Below, piece after piece: positions 42,340-49,478 of a stretch of 64,000 bases of DNA (positions are counted from its first letter, which is position 1; each line of letters starts with the position of its first letter). The DNA lies in NCBI GenBank assembly GCA_016841875.1, contig JAENYG010000018.1, positions 1-64,000 on the forward strand. The letters run 5' to 3'. The translations under genes and the position numbers were made by a program. The notes beneath the pieces are model-generated. The model worked only from the letters and a program-made list of their open reading frames with translations. It made no database searches and had not been told where the DNA came from. Source of the DNA: Syntrophomonas sp. (GTDB taxonomy: Bacteria; Bacillota; Syntrophomonadia; Syntrophomonadales; Syntrophomonadaceae).

Positions 42340-43374
42340 TTATAACACGTGTACGGCAGCACTCTTAAATGTAACCCAAACCGGCACATCCTTCTGCAAT
42401 CCCATTTCTTCAACTGCCTGCATGGTTACCAGGGCTGTAAGAGCAACGCCAGCATCGACCGTTACCCGGTATAAAGGTCCCTGATGAATCATATTAATAA
42501 TTTTACCCGGTATATTATTCTGGGCACTGGAAAACAATTTTTCACGGGAAAGAATAATATCTTCCGGGCGTATGGTCAAGGTTGAGGGACCAGTTTTATC
42601 TATGATAGTCTCAATATTTATGCTGTTTGATATTTCAATAGTTTTTCCGCGGGCATTTCCCTCGATAATATTTTCTGCACCTACAAAATCAGCTACAAAA
42701 TGTGAATTGGGATGACGAAAGACTTCCATAGGCTTTCCAACCTGCATAATCTCACCATTATGCAGGACTCCCACCTGGCTGCCCAGAGCCATGGCTTCTG
42801 AGAAATCATGGGTGATATGCAGAGTGGTGGTTTTTAAATTATCATGGATCCTGCGTAGTTCTTCCTGGAATATCTGCTTGGTGCGGGGATCTAGAGCACT
42901 GAGAGGTTCGTCTAAGAGCAGTATGCGGGGAGAAGTTACCAGTGCTCTGGCAATTGCAGTTCTTTGCTGTTCTCCTCCGCTCAGGGTAGAGGGAAACCTA
43001 TCCAGAAGATATTCAATATTAAGAAAATCAACAATTTCTTTAAAACGTTTATTCCCTTCGTTAACATCAATACCCCGGCATTTAATACCGAAAAAAATAT
43101 TTTCTTTTACAGTGAGATGAGGGAATAATGCATAATCCTGATAAACAAAACCAATACTGCGCTGTTCCGGGTATAAATCACTGATTTTTGTGTCACCAAA
43201 CCAGATGGATCCCTTATCAGGTTGATACATACCGGCGATTAATTCCAGCAGTACTGTTTTCCCGGTACCGGTTGGTCCCAGCACGATGAAGTATTCATCT
43301 TTTTCTATATTGAGGTTTATATCAGTAAGTTCAAATGAACCTAGTTTTTTAGAAAGATTTTCAATTCGCAGCAA
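42340..43374 (-). CDS. modC: Molybdate/tungstate ABC ATPase with C-terminal TOBE-like domain
   Basis: 344 aa. Walker A GPTGTGKTV, Q-loop VYQDYALFPHLT, signature LSGGEQQRTAIARAL, Walker B ILLLDEPLSALD and H-loop ITHDFSEA. After residue 240, TIRPEDIILS and VALTALVTMQAVEEMG indicate a TOBE/MOP oxyanion-binding module. Related to the WtpC at 40.5 kb but clearly distinct. The gap from the permease gene is 15 nt, with GAGGGGAGGGG as ribosome site. Confidence 0.92.
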   Translation of the reverse strand: MLRIENLSKKLGSFELTDINLNIEKDEYFIVLGPTGTGKTVLLELIAGMYQPDKGSIWFGDTKISDLYPEQRSIGFVYQDYALFPHLTVKENIFFGIKCRGIDVNEGNKRFKEIVDFLNIEYLLDRFPSTLSGGEQQRTAIARALVTSPRILLLDEPLSALDPRTKQIFQEELRRIHDNLKTTTLHITHDFSEAMALGSQVGVLHNGEIMQVGKPMEVFRHPNSHFVADFVGAENIIEGNARGKTIEISNSINIETIIDKTGPSTLTIRPEDIILSREKLFSSAQNNIPGKIINMIHQGPLYRVTVDAGVALTALVTMQAVEEMGLQKDVPVWVTFKSAAVHVL

Positions 43375-43389
43375 AATAACCCCTCCCCT

Positions 43390-44214
43390 CTAATACAGGC
43401 TGCTTCGTGACAGTTCATACTGCTTGCCGCCCATGATCTCAAAGAGGAACAGGGAAAGCACAGATATTATTATTAATATGCTGGCTGCGGCCAGAGCCAG
43501 TTTAAGATCGCCGCAGGACATGTTCAAAAACAGGGATACTGGTAAAGTTTCAGTTTTTAAGCGGGTGGCCCCGGCCAGCATCAAAGCTGCACCAAATTCT
43601 CCCAGGGCACGGGCCCAGGTGATAACAATTCCTGCCATAAGACCGCTGCGGGCCAGAGGAAGGGTTATTTTGAAAAAAGCCTGCAGACGGCTGCAGCCCA
43701 GAGTTCTGGCTACAAATTCCATGCGGGGGTCGATATCGTTCATAGTCGAACCCAGTACCTTGATCATATAGGGGACATTAACAAAAAACTGGGCCAGTAT
43801 GATACCCAGGGGAGTAAAAATGAATTGTATTCCTCTGGCAGCCAGTGCATGTCCAAAGTCGGTAGTGCCAAACAGCAGTAATAAGGCTACCCCGGATACT
43901 ATAGGCGGCAGAGCTATGGGGATATCCAGCACCGTACTTACGAAGCGTTTCCCAAAAAATTCAAGGCGGGACATACCGTAGGACACCGGTACAGCTACAG
44001 CTATACAGAGCAAGGTCGAGATAATTGAGGTAGCAAAGCTCAGCTTAATAGCAAACTGAATTTCCCGGGAAAGGATACTGGGTATGATATTAGGTAATCC
44101 CTTCAGAAGTACCATGGAAATAGCTAGAATGATAAAGCCGGTAAGAAATGCGATACTGATCGATATGACGGCAGTAAATAAGATATTCTGTCCTCTTACT
44201 TCTGATTTTTCCAT
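43390..44214 (-). CDS. modB: Molybdate/tungstate ABC permease
   Basis: 274 aa with six transmembrane helices. EAA loop FVARTLGCSRLQAFFKITLPLARSGLMAGIVITWARALGEFGAALMLAGATRLKTETLP, the segment that sits on the ATPase and is typical of ModB/CysT-like permeases. ATG behind AAAGGAGC. Separated from the binding-protein gene by 111 nt holding a nested hairpin. Confidence 0.92.
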   Translation of the reverse strand: MEKSEVRGQNILFTAVISISIAFLTGFIILAISMVLLKGLPNIIPSILSREIQFAIKLSFATSIISTLLCIAVAVPVSYGMSRLEFFGKRFVSTVLDIPIALPPIVSGVALLLLFGTTDFGHALAARGIQFIFTPLGIILAQFFVNVPYMIKVLGSTMNDIDPRMEFVARTLGCSRLQAFFKITLPLARSGLMAGIVITWARALGEFGAALMLAGATRLKTETLPVSLFLNMSCGDLKLALAAASILIIISVLSLFLFEIMGGKQYELSRSSLY

Positions 44215-44254
44215 TAATAAAAGCTCCTTTGTTGCAATATAAGAGGTTGTAGAA

Positions 44255-44295
44255 GTAAAGCAGCCAACACCGAAAGCGGTGTTAAACTGCTTTAC
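44255..44295 (-). other. Nested intercistronic hairpin between the modA and modB genes
   Basis: Outer arms GTAAAGCAG (44255-44263)/CTGCTTTAC (44287-44295) enclose inner arms AACACCG/CGGTGTT with an AAAG loop. Only a short T-poor tail follows. It probably sets a higher level of binding protein than of permease, like the hairpin at 39.66 kb. Confidence 0.7.
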
Positions 44296-44325
44296 TAGTT
44301 ACCTCCATACTATAGGCTGAACTGC

Positions 44326-45138
44326 TTATTGTATGACTTGAAAACCATATTTTTCATAGATGGCTTTTCCTTCCGGTCCGGCTACAAAATCAGCAAATTG
44401 CTGAGCCAATTCAAGTTTTTCTGATGTTTTCAAGACACAGACAGGAAGAGTCTTAACCTGGTTTGATTCATCAGGAATTTGGATCATCTCCACATCTTCA
44501 ACGCCTTGAACATTATCTTCCCATATAATAGTGCAGTCTGCCTGCTTCATTGAAAGGTATACCAGGAGCTCATTGACAGTAGCAGTAGTAGCAACAGTAT
44601 TAGCAGATACTGCCTCATACAAGCCATTTTCGGTCAGCATCTTCTTGGCAGTTTTACCGATAGCAGCTGCTTCAGGATCACCCAGTACTATTTTCAGCCC
44701 GGGAACTGCCATATCTTCAAGACTATGGATATTGGCTGGATTCCCTTCAGGAACAGCAATAACCGGGATATGGTAAGCGAAATTTACCATACTCACAATT
44801 AGATCTTTTTCCTGGGCAGCCTGGCCGTAGTATACGTCACCCGGTGTCCAGGCATCGCCCTGTCCGGTTAACTCGATCTGGCTTAGATTCTGGGCTGAAC
44901 CAGCATAGGAGTATTCTATCATAATATTGTACTTTTCTTCGAAAACCTGACCGATCTCATCCATAGGTTTACGAAGTCCAGCCCCGCTATATACCAGCAG
45001 GCTGTCTGTCGGCTCGGTAACGGCTGGTTCTGATGAGGCTTCCTGAGAAGGGGTATCTGTACTGCTGCTGCATCCAATCAAAGTACTCAGAGCAAAGATA
45101 AGTAAAAAGACCATTAATATTTTTTTGTTTCTAAACAT
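44326..45138 (-). CDS. modA: Molybdate-binding lipoprotein
   Basis: 270 aa. Lipobox LIGC gives a lipidated Cys at residue 23. ModA/type II binding fold: LLVYSGAGLRKPMDEIGQVFEEKYNIMIEYSYAGSAQNLSQIELTGQGDAWTPGD, then VPGLKIVLGDPEAAAIGKTAKKML and a Pro/Glu-rich C-terminal lobe. First gene of the minus-strand operon (modA, modB, modC, DUF364), directly behind a riboswitch-like leader. ATG behind AAAGGATTGGG. Confidence 0.92.
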   Translation of the reverse strand: MFRNKKILMVFLLIFALSTLIGCSSSTDTPSQEASSEPAVTEPTDSLLVYSGAGLRKPMDEIGQVFEEKYNIMIEYSYAGSAQNLSQIELTGQGDAWTPGDVYYGQAAQEKDLIVSMVNFAYHIPVIAVPEGNPANIHSLEDMAVPGLKIVLGDPEAAAIGKTAKKMLTENGLYEAVSANTVATTATVNELLVYLSMKQADCTIIWEDNVQGVEDVEMIQIPDESNQVKTLPVCVLKTSEKLELAQQFADFVAGPEGKAIYEKYGFQVIQ

Positions 45139-45211
45139 TCTCCCAATCCTTTCTTTTTTATAAATCGAACATTCCTATAAAACTGCCTAAATTCACTCCC
45201 TTCTCCAGAAA

Positions 45212-45423
45212 ATAAAAAAGTCTTTTCGTAATTGGAAAAGACTGCGCCTTCAACGTGTTGACAAAATTTTCTTCAAGCATAAATAATGCAGTTATAGATG
45301 CTAAAAGTGAAAGTCAAGCTGCGCATAACTCCTTTCCAAACACGGGAGGCATGATCGTTTCCAGTCATACCCTAGCGACCCGGGTACCATAGCCATTAGC
45401 ATTAGGATTGCCGGGCTCGGAAT
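45212..45423 (-). ncRNA. Moco/Tuco-riboswitch-like leader, copy 3, with terminator
   Basis: Read on the minus strand: TTCCGAGCC, helix A GCCCGG/CCGGGT, GCTAGGGT, helix B ATGA-CTGGAAACG-ATCAT, GCCTCCCGTG, TTTGGAAAGGAG (45329-45340). The intrinsic terminator is AGTCTTTTC (minus copy of 45235-45243)/GAAAAGACT (45219-45227) with a T-run. Located 75 nt before modA. The other half of this 560-bp gene-free stretch, up to the aldehyde dehydrogenase gene at 45700, is AT-rich and without clear structure. Confidence 0.7.
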
Positions 45424-45699
45424 TACAGCTTATAATATTCAGTTTGCCGATTATTCTTCGATGCATGATCGTATGATTGCGTATAATTTTTAACTTAATG
45501 GGTATATGTCTATTATACATGAATTATCTGCTTGGATAAATTAAAAATATATCCCCTGCCATATATTTTAGTTAAGGTCAAATAGATCAAGACAAATCAC
45601 AGGTTTCCCAAAATGAGGGAAAAACAGGAATATATGAATTTCAGTACTATATTTACGTTAAAATAGAATTAAATCTAATTTACTTGGATGGAGGGTAAT

Positions 45700-47085
45700 A
45701 TGCTTAATGATCAAGAGTACGGCGGCTTGTTAGAGCGACAGCGGAATTATTTCAAGCAGGGTAATACCAGAAATCTAGATTTTAGAATTGCTCAGTTAAT
45801 TACCTTAAAAAGGATAATCAAGGCAAGTGAGAATGATCTGTTGGAAGCATTAAGATTAGACCTGGGTAAATGCAGTGTGGAAGGCTATGTAACTGAGATA
45901 AATATTTTGCTTCACGAAATAGATTATATGATCAAAAAGATAAGGTGCTTTAGCAGACCCACTAGAGTAAAGACTTCCCTTATTTACCCTGGGGCCAGGA
46001 GCACAATATACAGCGAACCACGGGGAGTAGTTCTAATAATAGCTCCCTGGAATTATCCGGTGCTGTTACTGCTGACACCACTGGTGGGAGCCATGGCAGC
46101 AGGGAATTGTGCAGTTTTAAAACCTTCCGAGTTTGCTCCGAATGTTTCAAAACTGATGGCAAAAATTATCAGCGAGAATTTTTCTGGTGAATATATTACA
46201 TTAATTGAAGGTGATTCTGAGGCAGCGCAGAGGCTGCTGCAGGATAAGTTCGATTATATATTTTTTACAGGAGGTTTAAGGGTAGGGAAAATGATCATGC
46301 AGGCAGCAGCCCAACACATCACACCGGTAACGTTAGAGCTGGGAGGCAAGAGTCCCTGCATAGTTGACCGGGATATCCATCTTGATATAACAGCTCGGAG
46401 AATAGTCTGGGGGAAGTTCATTAATGCCGGGCAGACTTGTATCGCTCCTGATTATCTGCTGGTACACAAAGACATCCGCAATGAACTGCTGAATAAAATT
46501 ACAGAAATCATTAGAGATTTCTATGGTAGCTGCTCCATTGAATCTAAGCATTATTCACGTATTGTTAATGACCGGCATTTTATGAGACTTACGGGATTGC
46601 TGGAGGAAGGAAACATTATTATTGGAGGAGAGACCAACCGGGAAGAAAGATACATAGCCCCTACGGTTATTGTTGATGTCCCCCTGAGTGGACAGCTGAT
46701 GCAGGAGGAAATATTCGGACCGATCCTTCCTGTTTTTGAATATGAGACTCTTGAAGAAGTAGTTGATATAGTTAATGACAGGCCTAAACCGCTGGCGTTA
46801 TATTTCTTTTCTCACAACCGAGAAAAACAGGACTTCATTCTGAAAGCAAGCCAGTCTGGTGGTGTATGTATAAATGATACTCTAATACACACCAGCAGTT
46901 GCGAACTGCCTTTTGGGGGAGTAGGAGAAAGCGGGATAGGGAGTTATCATGGGAGAGCATCCTTTGATACATTTTCTCATCGTAAAAGTGTTATGAGAAA
47001 TACTTTTCGTATTGATATGGAAATGAAGTATCCTCCATATAAATTATCATTTAAAAACCTGAAAAGACTGATGAAGTTTATGTAA
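45700..47085 (+). CDS. Aldehyde dehydrogenase
   Basis: 461 aa, class-3-like NAD(P)-dependent aldehyde dehydrogenase. Motifs: IIAPWNYPVLLLLTPLVGAMAAGNCAVLKPSE, FFTGGLRVGK, catalytic Glu in VTLELGGKSP, catalytic Cys in NAGQTCIAPDY, EEIFGPILPVFEY and LPFGGVGESGIGSYHGRASFDTFSHRKSV. ATG 45700 follows GGAGGG by 5 nt; an earlier ATG at 45688 overlaps that site. It may interconvert fatty aldehydes and acids. Its 3' end is immediately followed by the terminator of a transcript coming from the opposite strand. Confidence 0.93.
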   Translation: MLNDQEYGGLLERQRNYFKQGNTRNLDFRIAQLITLKRIIKASENDLLEALRLDLGKCSVEGYVTEINILLHEIDYMIKKIRCFSRPTRVKTSLIYPGARSTIYSEPRGVVLIIAPWNYPVLLLLTPLVGAMAAGNCAVLKPSEFAPNVSKLMAKIISENFSGEYITLIEGDSEAAQRLLQDKFDYIFFTGGLRVGKMIMQAAAQHITPVTLELGGKSPCIVDRDIHLDITARRIVWGKFINAGQTCIAPDYLLVHKDIRNELLNKITEIIRDFYGSCSIESKHYSRIVNDRHFMRLTGLLEEGNIIIGGETNREERYIAPTVIVDVPLSGQLMQEEIFGPILPVFEYETLEEVVDIVNDRPKPLALYFFSHNREKQDFILKASQSGGVCINDTLIHTSSCELPFGGVGESGIGSYHGRASFDTFSHRKSVMRNTFRIDMEMKYPPYKLSFKNLKRLMKFM

Positions 47086-47099
47086 AGCATAGCCTGGAT

Positions 47100-47128
47100 A
47101 AAAAAAAGCCCGCTTTAGTCAAAGCGGG
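47100..47128 (-). terminator. Intrinsic terminator reading on the minus strand
   Basis: Minus strand: CCCGCTTT-GACT-AAAGCGGG followed by CTTTTTTTT. On the plus strand no T-run follows, so it mainly ends a minus-strand transcript. The only candidate source is the riboswitch-like leader at 47305-47406. Confidence 0.85.
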
Positions 47129-47304
47129 TAGAAAAAGATTGGGATTGTATGCAAAAGCTCCGAAGAGCCTTTTACCAAAATAAAAAATCGCGCCTATGAA
47201 ATAGATAGACACGACAAATTTCCAATTATACCAGCATAACAGTAATGGCAATAATGCGCACCAAAAACACACATGCCAGCCAACACAGGCATAATTAAAT
47301 AAGA

Positions 47305-47406
47305 TCTTGTCTCCTTTCCACAATAAGGGGAGGCACAGGTGTTTCCTCCTGCACCCAGGTCAATAAACCATAGCAGTGCATGCCTTAGGCATATTAACTC
47401 GGAGTC
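47305..47406 (-). ncRNA. Moco/Tuco-riboswitch-like element, copy 4, without an evident target gene
   Basis: Minus strand: CTCCGAG (47398-47404), helix A GTTAATA/TATTGAC, CTGGGT, helix B GCAGG-AGGAAACA-CCTG, GCCTCCC and TGTGGAAAGGAG (47311-47322). Downstream are about 180 nt, a UUCG-capped hairpin (47152-47173) and a strong terminator at 47100. No known gene follows. A weak 81-codon hydrophobic frame (47323 down to 47078) begins inside the aptamer and runs through the terminator, so I do not accept it as it stands. In the rest of this 710-bp stretch I see an inverted repeat at 47487. Confidence 0.6.
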
Positions 47407-47486
47407 CTATAAGATTATAGTAAGTCTAGCACAATAGATTTAATTATTCAATATTAACCTGTGAGAAAAATAACATAATTTAACTA

Positions 47487-47561
47487 TTGATTCCACTGCA
47501 AAAAGTAATATTCGTGATATATTCAAAAAAGTTATCTTTAGGGTTTTTACAGTGGAATCAA
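47487..47561. repeat. Long inverted repeat, 18-bp arms
   Basis: TTGATTCCACTGCAAAAA (47487-47504) and TTTTTACAGTGGAATCAA (47544-47561) are inverted repeats matching at 17 of 18 positions around 39 AT-rich bases. A further 7-bp hairpin TACCCCG/CGGGGTA lies at 47596-47623. The first could be a small non-autonomous element or an operator pair; no target-site duplication is obvious. Confidence 0.7.
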
Positions 47562-47795
47562 CATGTATATCAGAAAAAAACTGAGAGTTGATCTGTACCC
47601 CGGGGCAGTCTCTTTTCGGGGTATTAGTAATTTATTATATGCGATAAGATTCAAATTAAATTGTGTGCTTAATCTGACACATTAATTAGGCAGTTTTATT
47701 AAGGCGGAGCAGGCTGTTTCTATTATAATCGGCAGGGAAAGTACAGCTTGGTGCAGAAATATTTTAGTGCTATTCATAATATAGGGAGGATGCCC

Positions 47796-48386
47796 ATGGA
47801 ATTTTTCAAAGGCATACGGGGTCAGCGTTCCCGAAAGAAAATGGCCAAACAACGAGAAAAGGCTGAAGAGAGCAGGCAGAAAAAAAAAGAGCGCAGAGAA
47901 CAGATGGACAAAATCCATTCCTTGATAAAGCTTAACCGGGAGAACAGAAAAGAAATCCAGCAAATAACCGGAGAGATGAATCCTTCACTGGGTAAAGCTG
48001 CCCGTGCTTACCACAATGTACTGGATACAATTGATAATTATATAGAAAGTCGTGATAATGGTCTGAACCGGATGCTGTTTGCTGACAATGCATCAGATAT
48101 ACATAAAGGAGACCACTTATTTGTACAGCGACCAGGTTTTACTCACCATGGTATTTATATGGGAGAAAATCTGGTACTTCATTATCATATGAGCAAAGTT
48201 AAAATAACCGGGTTTGAAGAATTTGCCGAAGGAGCAAAAATACAAAAAAGAAGTGATGAAGAAAGTCCCACCGCCTATTCCGCGGATGAGATCATTAAAA
48301 GAGGCCTGAGCAGGTTTGGCGAAAGCGATTATAATATTGTTTTCAACAACTGTGAACACTTTGTCCGCTGGGCCAGGAATGGGTAG
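47796..48386 (+). CDS. LRAT/NlpC-P60-like domain protein with basic coiled-coil N-terminus
   Basis: 196 aa. Residues 1-50 are almost all Lys/Arg/Glu/Gln (RSRKKMAKQREKAEESRQKK..), a predicted charged coiled coil. Residues 95-196 form an LRAT domain: HKGDHLFVQRPGFTHHGIYMG with the catalytic His, and NNCEHFVRWARNG with the catalytic Cys. LRAT-fold enzymes transfer or hydrolyse acyl groups on lipids or proteins; the bacterial members are poorly studied. ATG 47796 follows AGGGAGGA by 6 nt. A terminator follows at 48417. Confidence 0.85.
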   Translation: MEFFKGIRGQRSRKKMAKQREKAEESRQKKKERREQMDKIHSLIKLNRENRKEIQQITGEMNPSLGKAARAYHNVLDTIDNYIESRDNGLNRMLFADNASDIHKGDHLFVQRPGFTHHGIYMGENLVLHYHMSKVKITGFEEFAEGAKIQKRSDEESPTAYSADEIIKRGLSRFGESDYNIVFNNCEHFVRWARNG

Positions 48387-48416
48387 CGCTAGGTCAGGCA
48401 TGAATTTAATAAACTG

Positions 48417-48446
48417 GTGTCAGGAGAACCACCGTCCTCCTGACAC
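48417..48446. terminator. Bidirectional terminator between convergent genes
   Basis: Perfect 10-bp stem GTGTCAGGAG (48417-48426)/CTCCTGACAC (48437-48446) with a 10-nt loop, between the ends of the LRAT gene (plus) and the stalk-domain gene (minus). Confidence 0.8.
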
Positions 48447-48453
48447 TCTGATT

Positions 48454-49365
48454 CTAAAAGATGTCTGATAGATCCGGAATAAGTTCCGAAAGGTCTGGTA
48501 TAAGTTCTGAAACATCCGGTATGAGTTTTGATAAATCTGGTATTACAGGTTCCAGGGGAAAATCAGGATAGTTTTGCTGCATAAACTCCTCATATGCATC
48601 AGATGTATTTGTTTCATCGCTTATGGTGGTATCTTTGACTCTGAAGCTCTCATATATTTCGGTGATCCCATCACTATGCTTTTTAAATGGAGTAGTAACA
48701 ATAAGCTGATCAATTGTATGTACTCCATTATCTTCCAGCTTTTCAACTATTTCCTCAGCATCGGAGCAATCTCCAGCAACTATAAGGGTAGTTTCTTCCT
48801 CGTCATCATAGGAAGCTATGATCAACATGGCCAGGTCTTCACAGCCATTAAAGATGTGGACTTCCATATGAACATTGTTTACATTTTCAATATTTATTTC
48901 ACTGTGAGAGTTTACCATGATAGTCCTGGAGTTCCCAAACCAGTCAATATTGCTGCCAAAAGCATCGCTGATAAACCGCAGAGGCACAAAGGTGCGCCCG
49001 TTGATTATTCGGGCCGGAACATCGATCGCTACAGCCTTGCCATCAATAGTGGGCGAACACGAGCCGACAGTTATTTTAATTTCAACATCATCTTTGATAG
49101 CAATGACCGTTGAGCTGGATTCATCCCAGTAAACAGGTACCCCCATGGCTTCAAAGATAGCTCGCAGAGGAACCAGGGTGCGATCATTTTCGATTACCGG
49201 AGGATCATCAAAGATCAACTTATGACCGTTAACATATACTTTGATATCATCACTGCTTGCCTGGGCAGGCATTACGCAAATGGCAGACAGGAGCAGCACC
49301 GCTAAAAACAGAACGCTAAACTTGTAACGTAAAAGATACTTATTCATAGGAAACCTTCCTTTCAA
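48454..49365 (-). CDS. Exported protein: copper-amine-oxidase N-domain plus degenerate metallo-beta-lactamase-like part
   Basis: 303 aa. Signal peptide ending AQA (about residue 36). Residues 40-150 form two copper-amine-oxidase N-terminal (stalk) repeats (VYVNGHKLIFDDPPVIENDRTLVPLRAIFEAMG and ARIINGRTFVPLRFISDAFG). Residues 165-240 recall a ComEC-type metallo-beta-lactamase domain: TTLIVAGDCSD, then VHTIDQLIVTTPFKKHSDGITEIYESFRV, where HxHxDH is expected and most ligands are missing. The C-terminus has four LIPDLSEL-type 7-residue repeats. Probably cell-wall associated; enzymatic activity is unlikely. Alone on its strand. Confidence 0.75.
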   Translation of the reverse strand: MKGRFPMNKYLLRYKFSVLFLAVLLLSAICVMPAQASSDDIKVYVNGHKLIFDDPPVIENDRTLVPLRAIFEAMGVPVYWDESSSTVIAIKDDVEIKITVGSCSPTIDGKAVAIDVPARIINGRTFVPLRFISDAFGSNIDWFGNSRTIMVNSHSEINIENVNNVHMEVHIFNGCEDLAMLIIASYDDEEETTLIVAGDCSDAEEIVEKLEDNGVHTIDQLIVTTPFKKHSDGITEIYESFRVKDTTISDETNTSDAYEEFMQQNYPDFPLEPVIPDLSKLIPDVSELIPDLSELIPDLSDIF

Positions 49366-49478
49366 TTCGTGCTTTTTTCCATTTTAATACAAATGAAGTC
49401 AGCCATCAACTTATGAATGATAACCTATCTATTCTATACGCTAAGTGCCACGATTTATCTGCCATTTTCGGCTAATTA

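Noticed and set aside
47078-47323. 81-codon hydrophobic frame on the minus strand
   Set aside because: Its only start at the proper place is a TTG inside the conserved aptamer, and it reads through the terminator. Kept only as a remark under the orphan leader.
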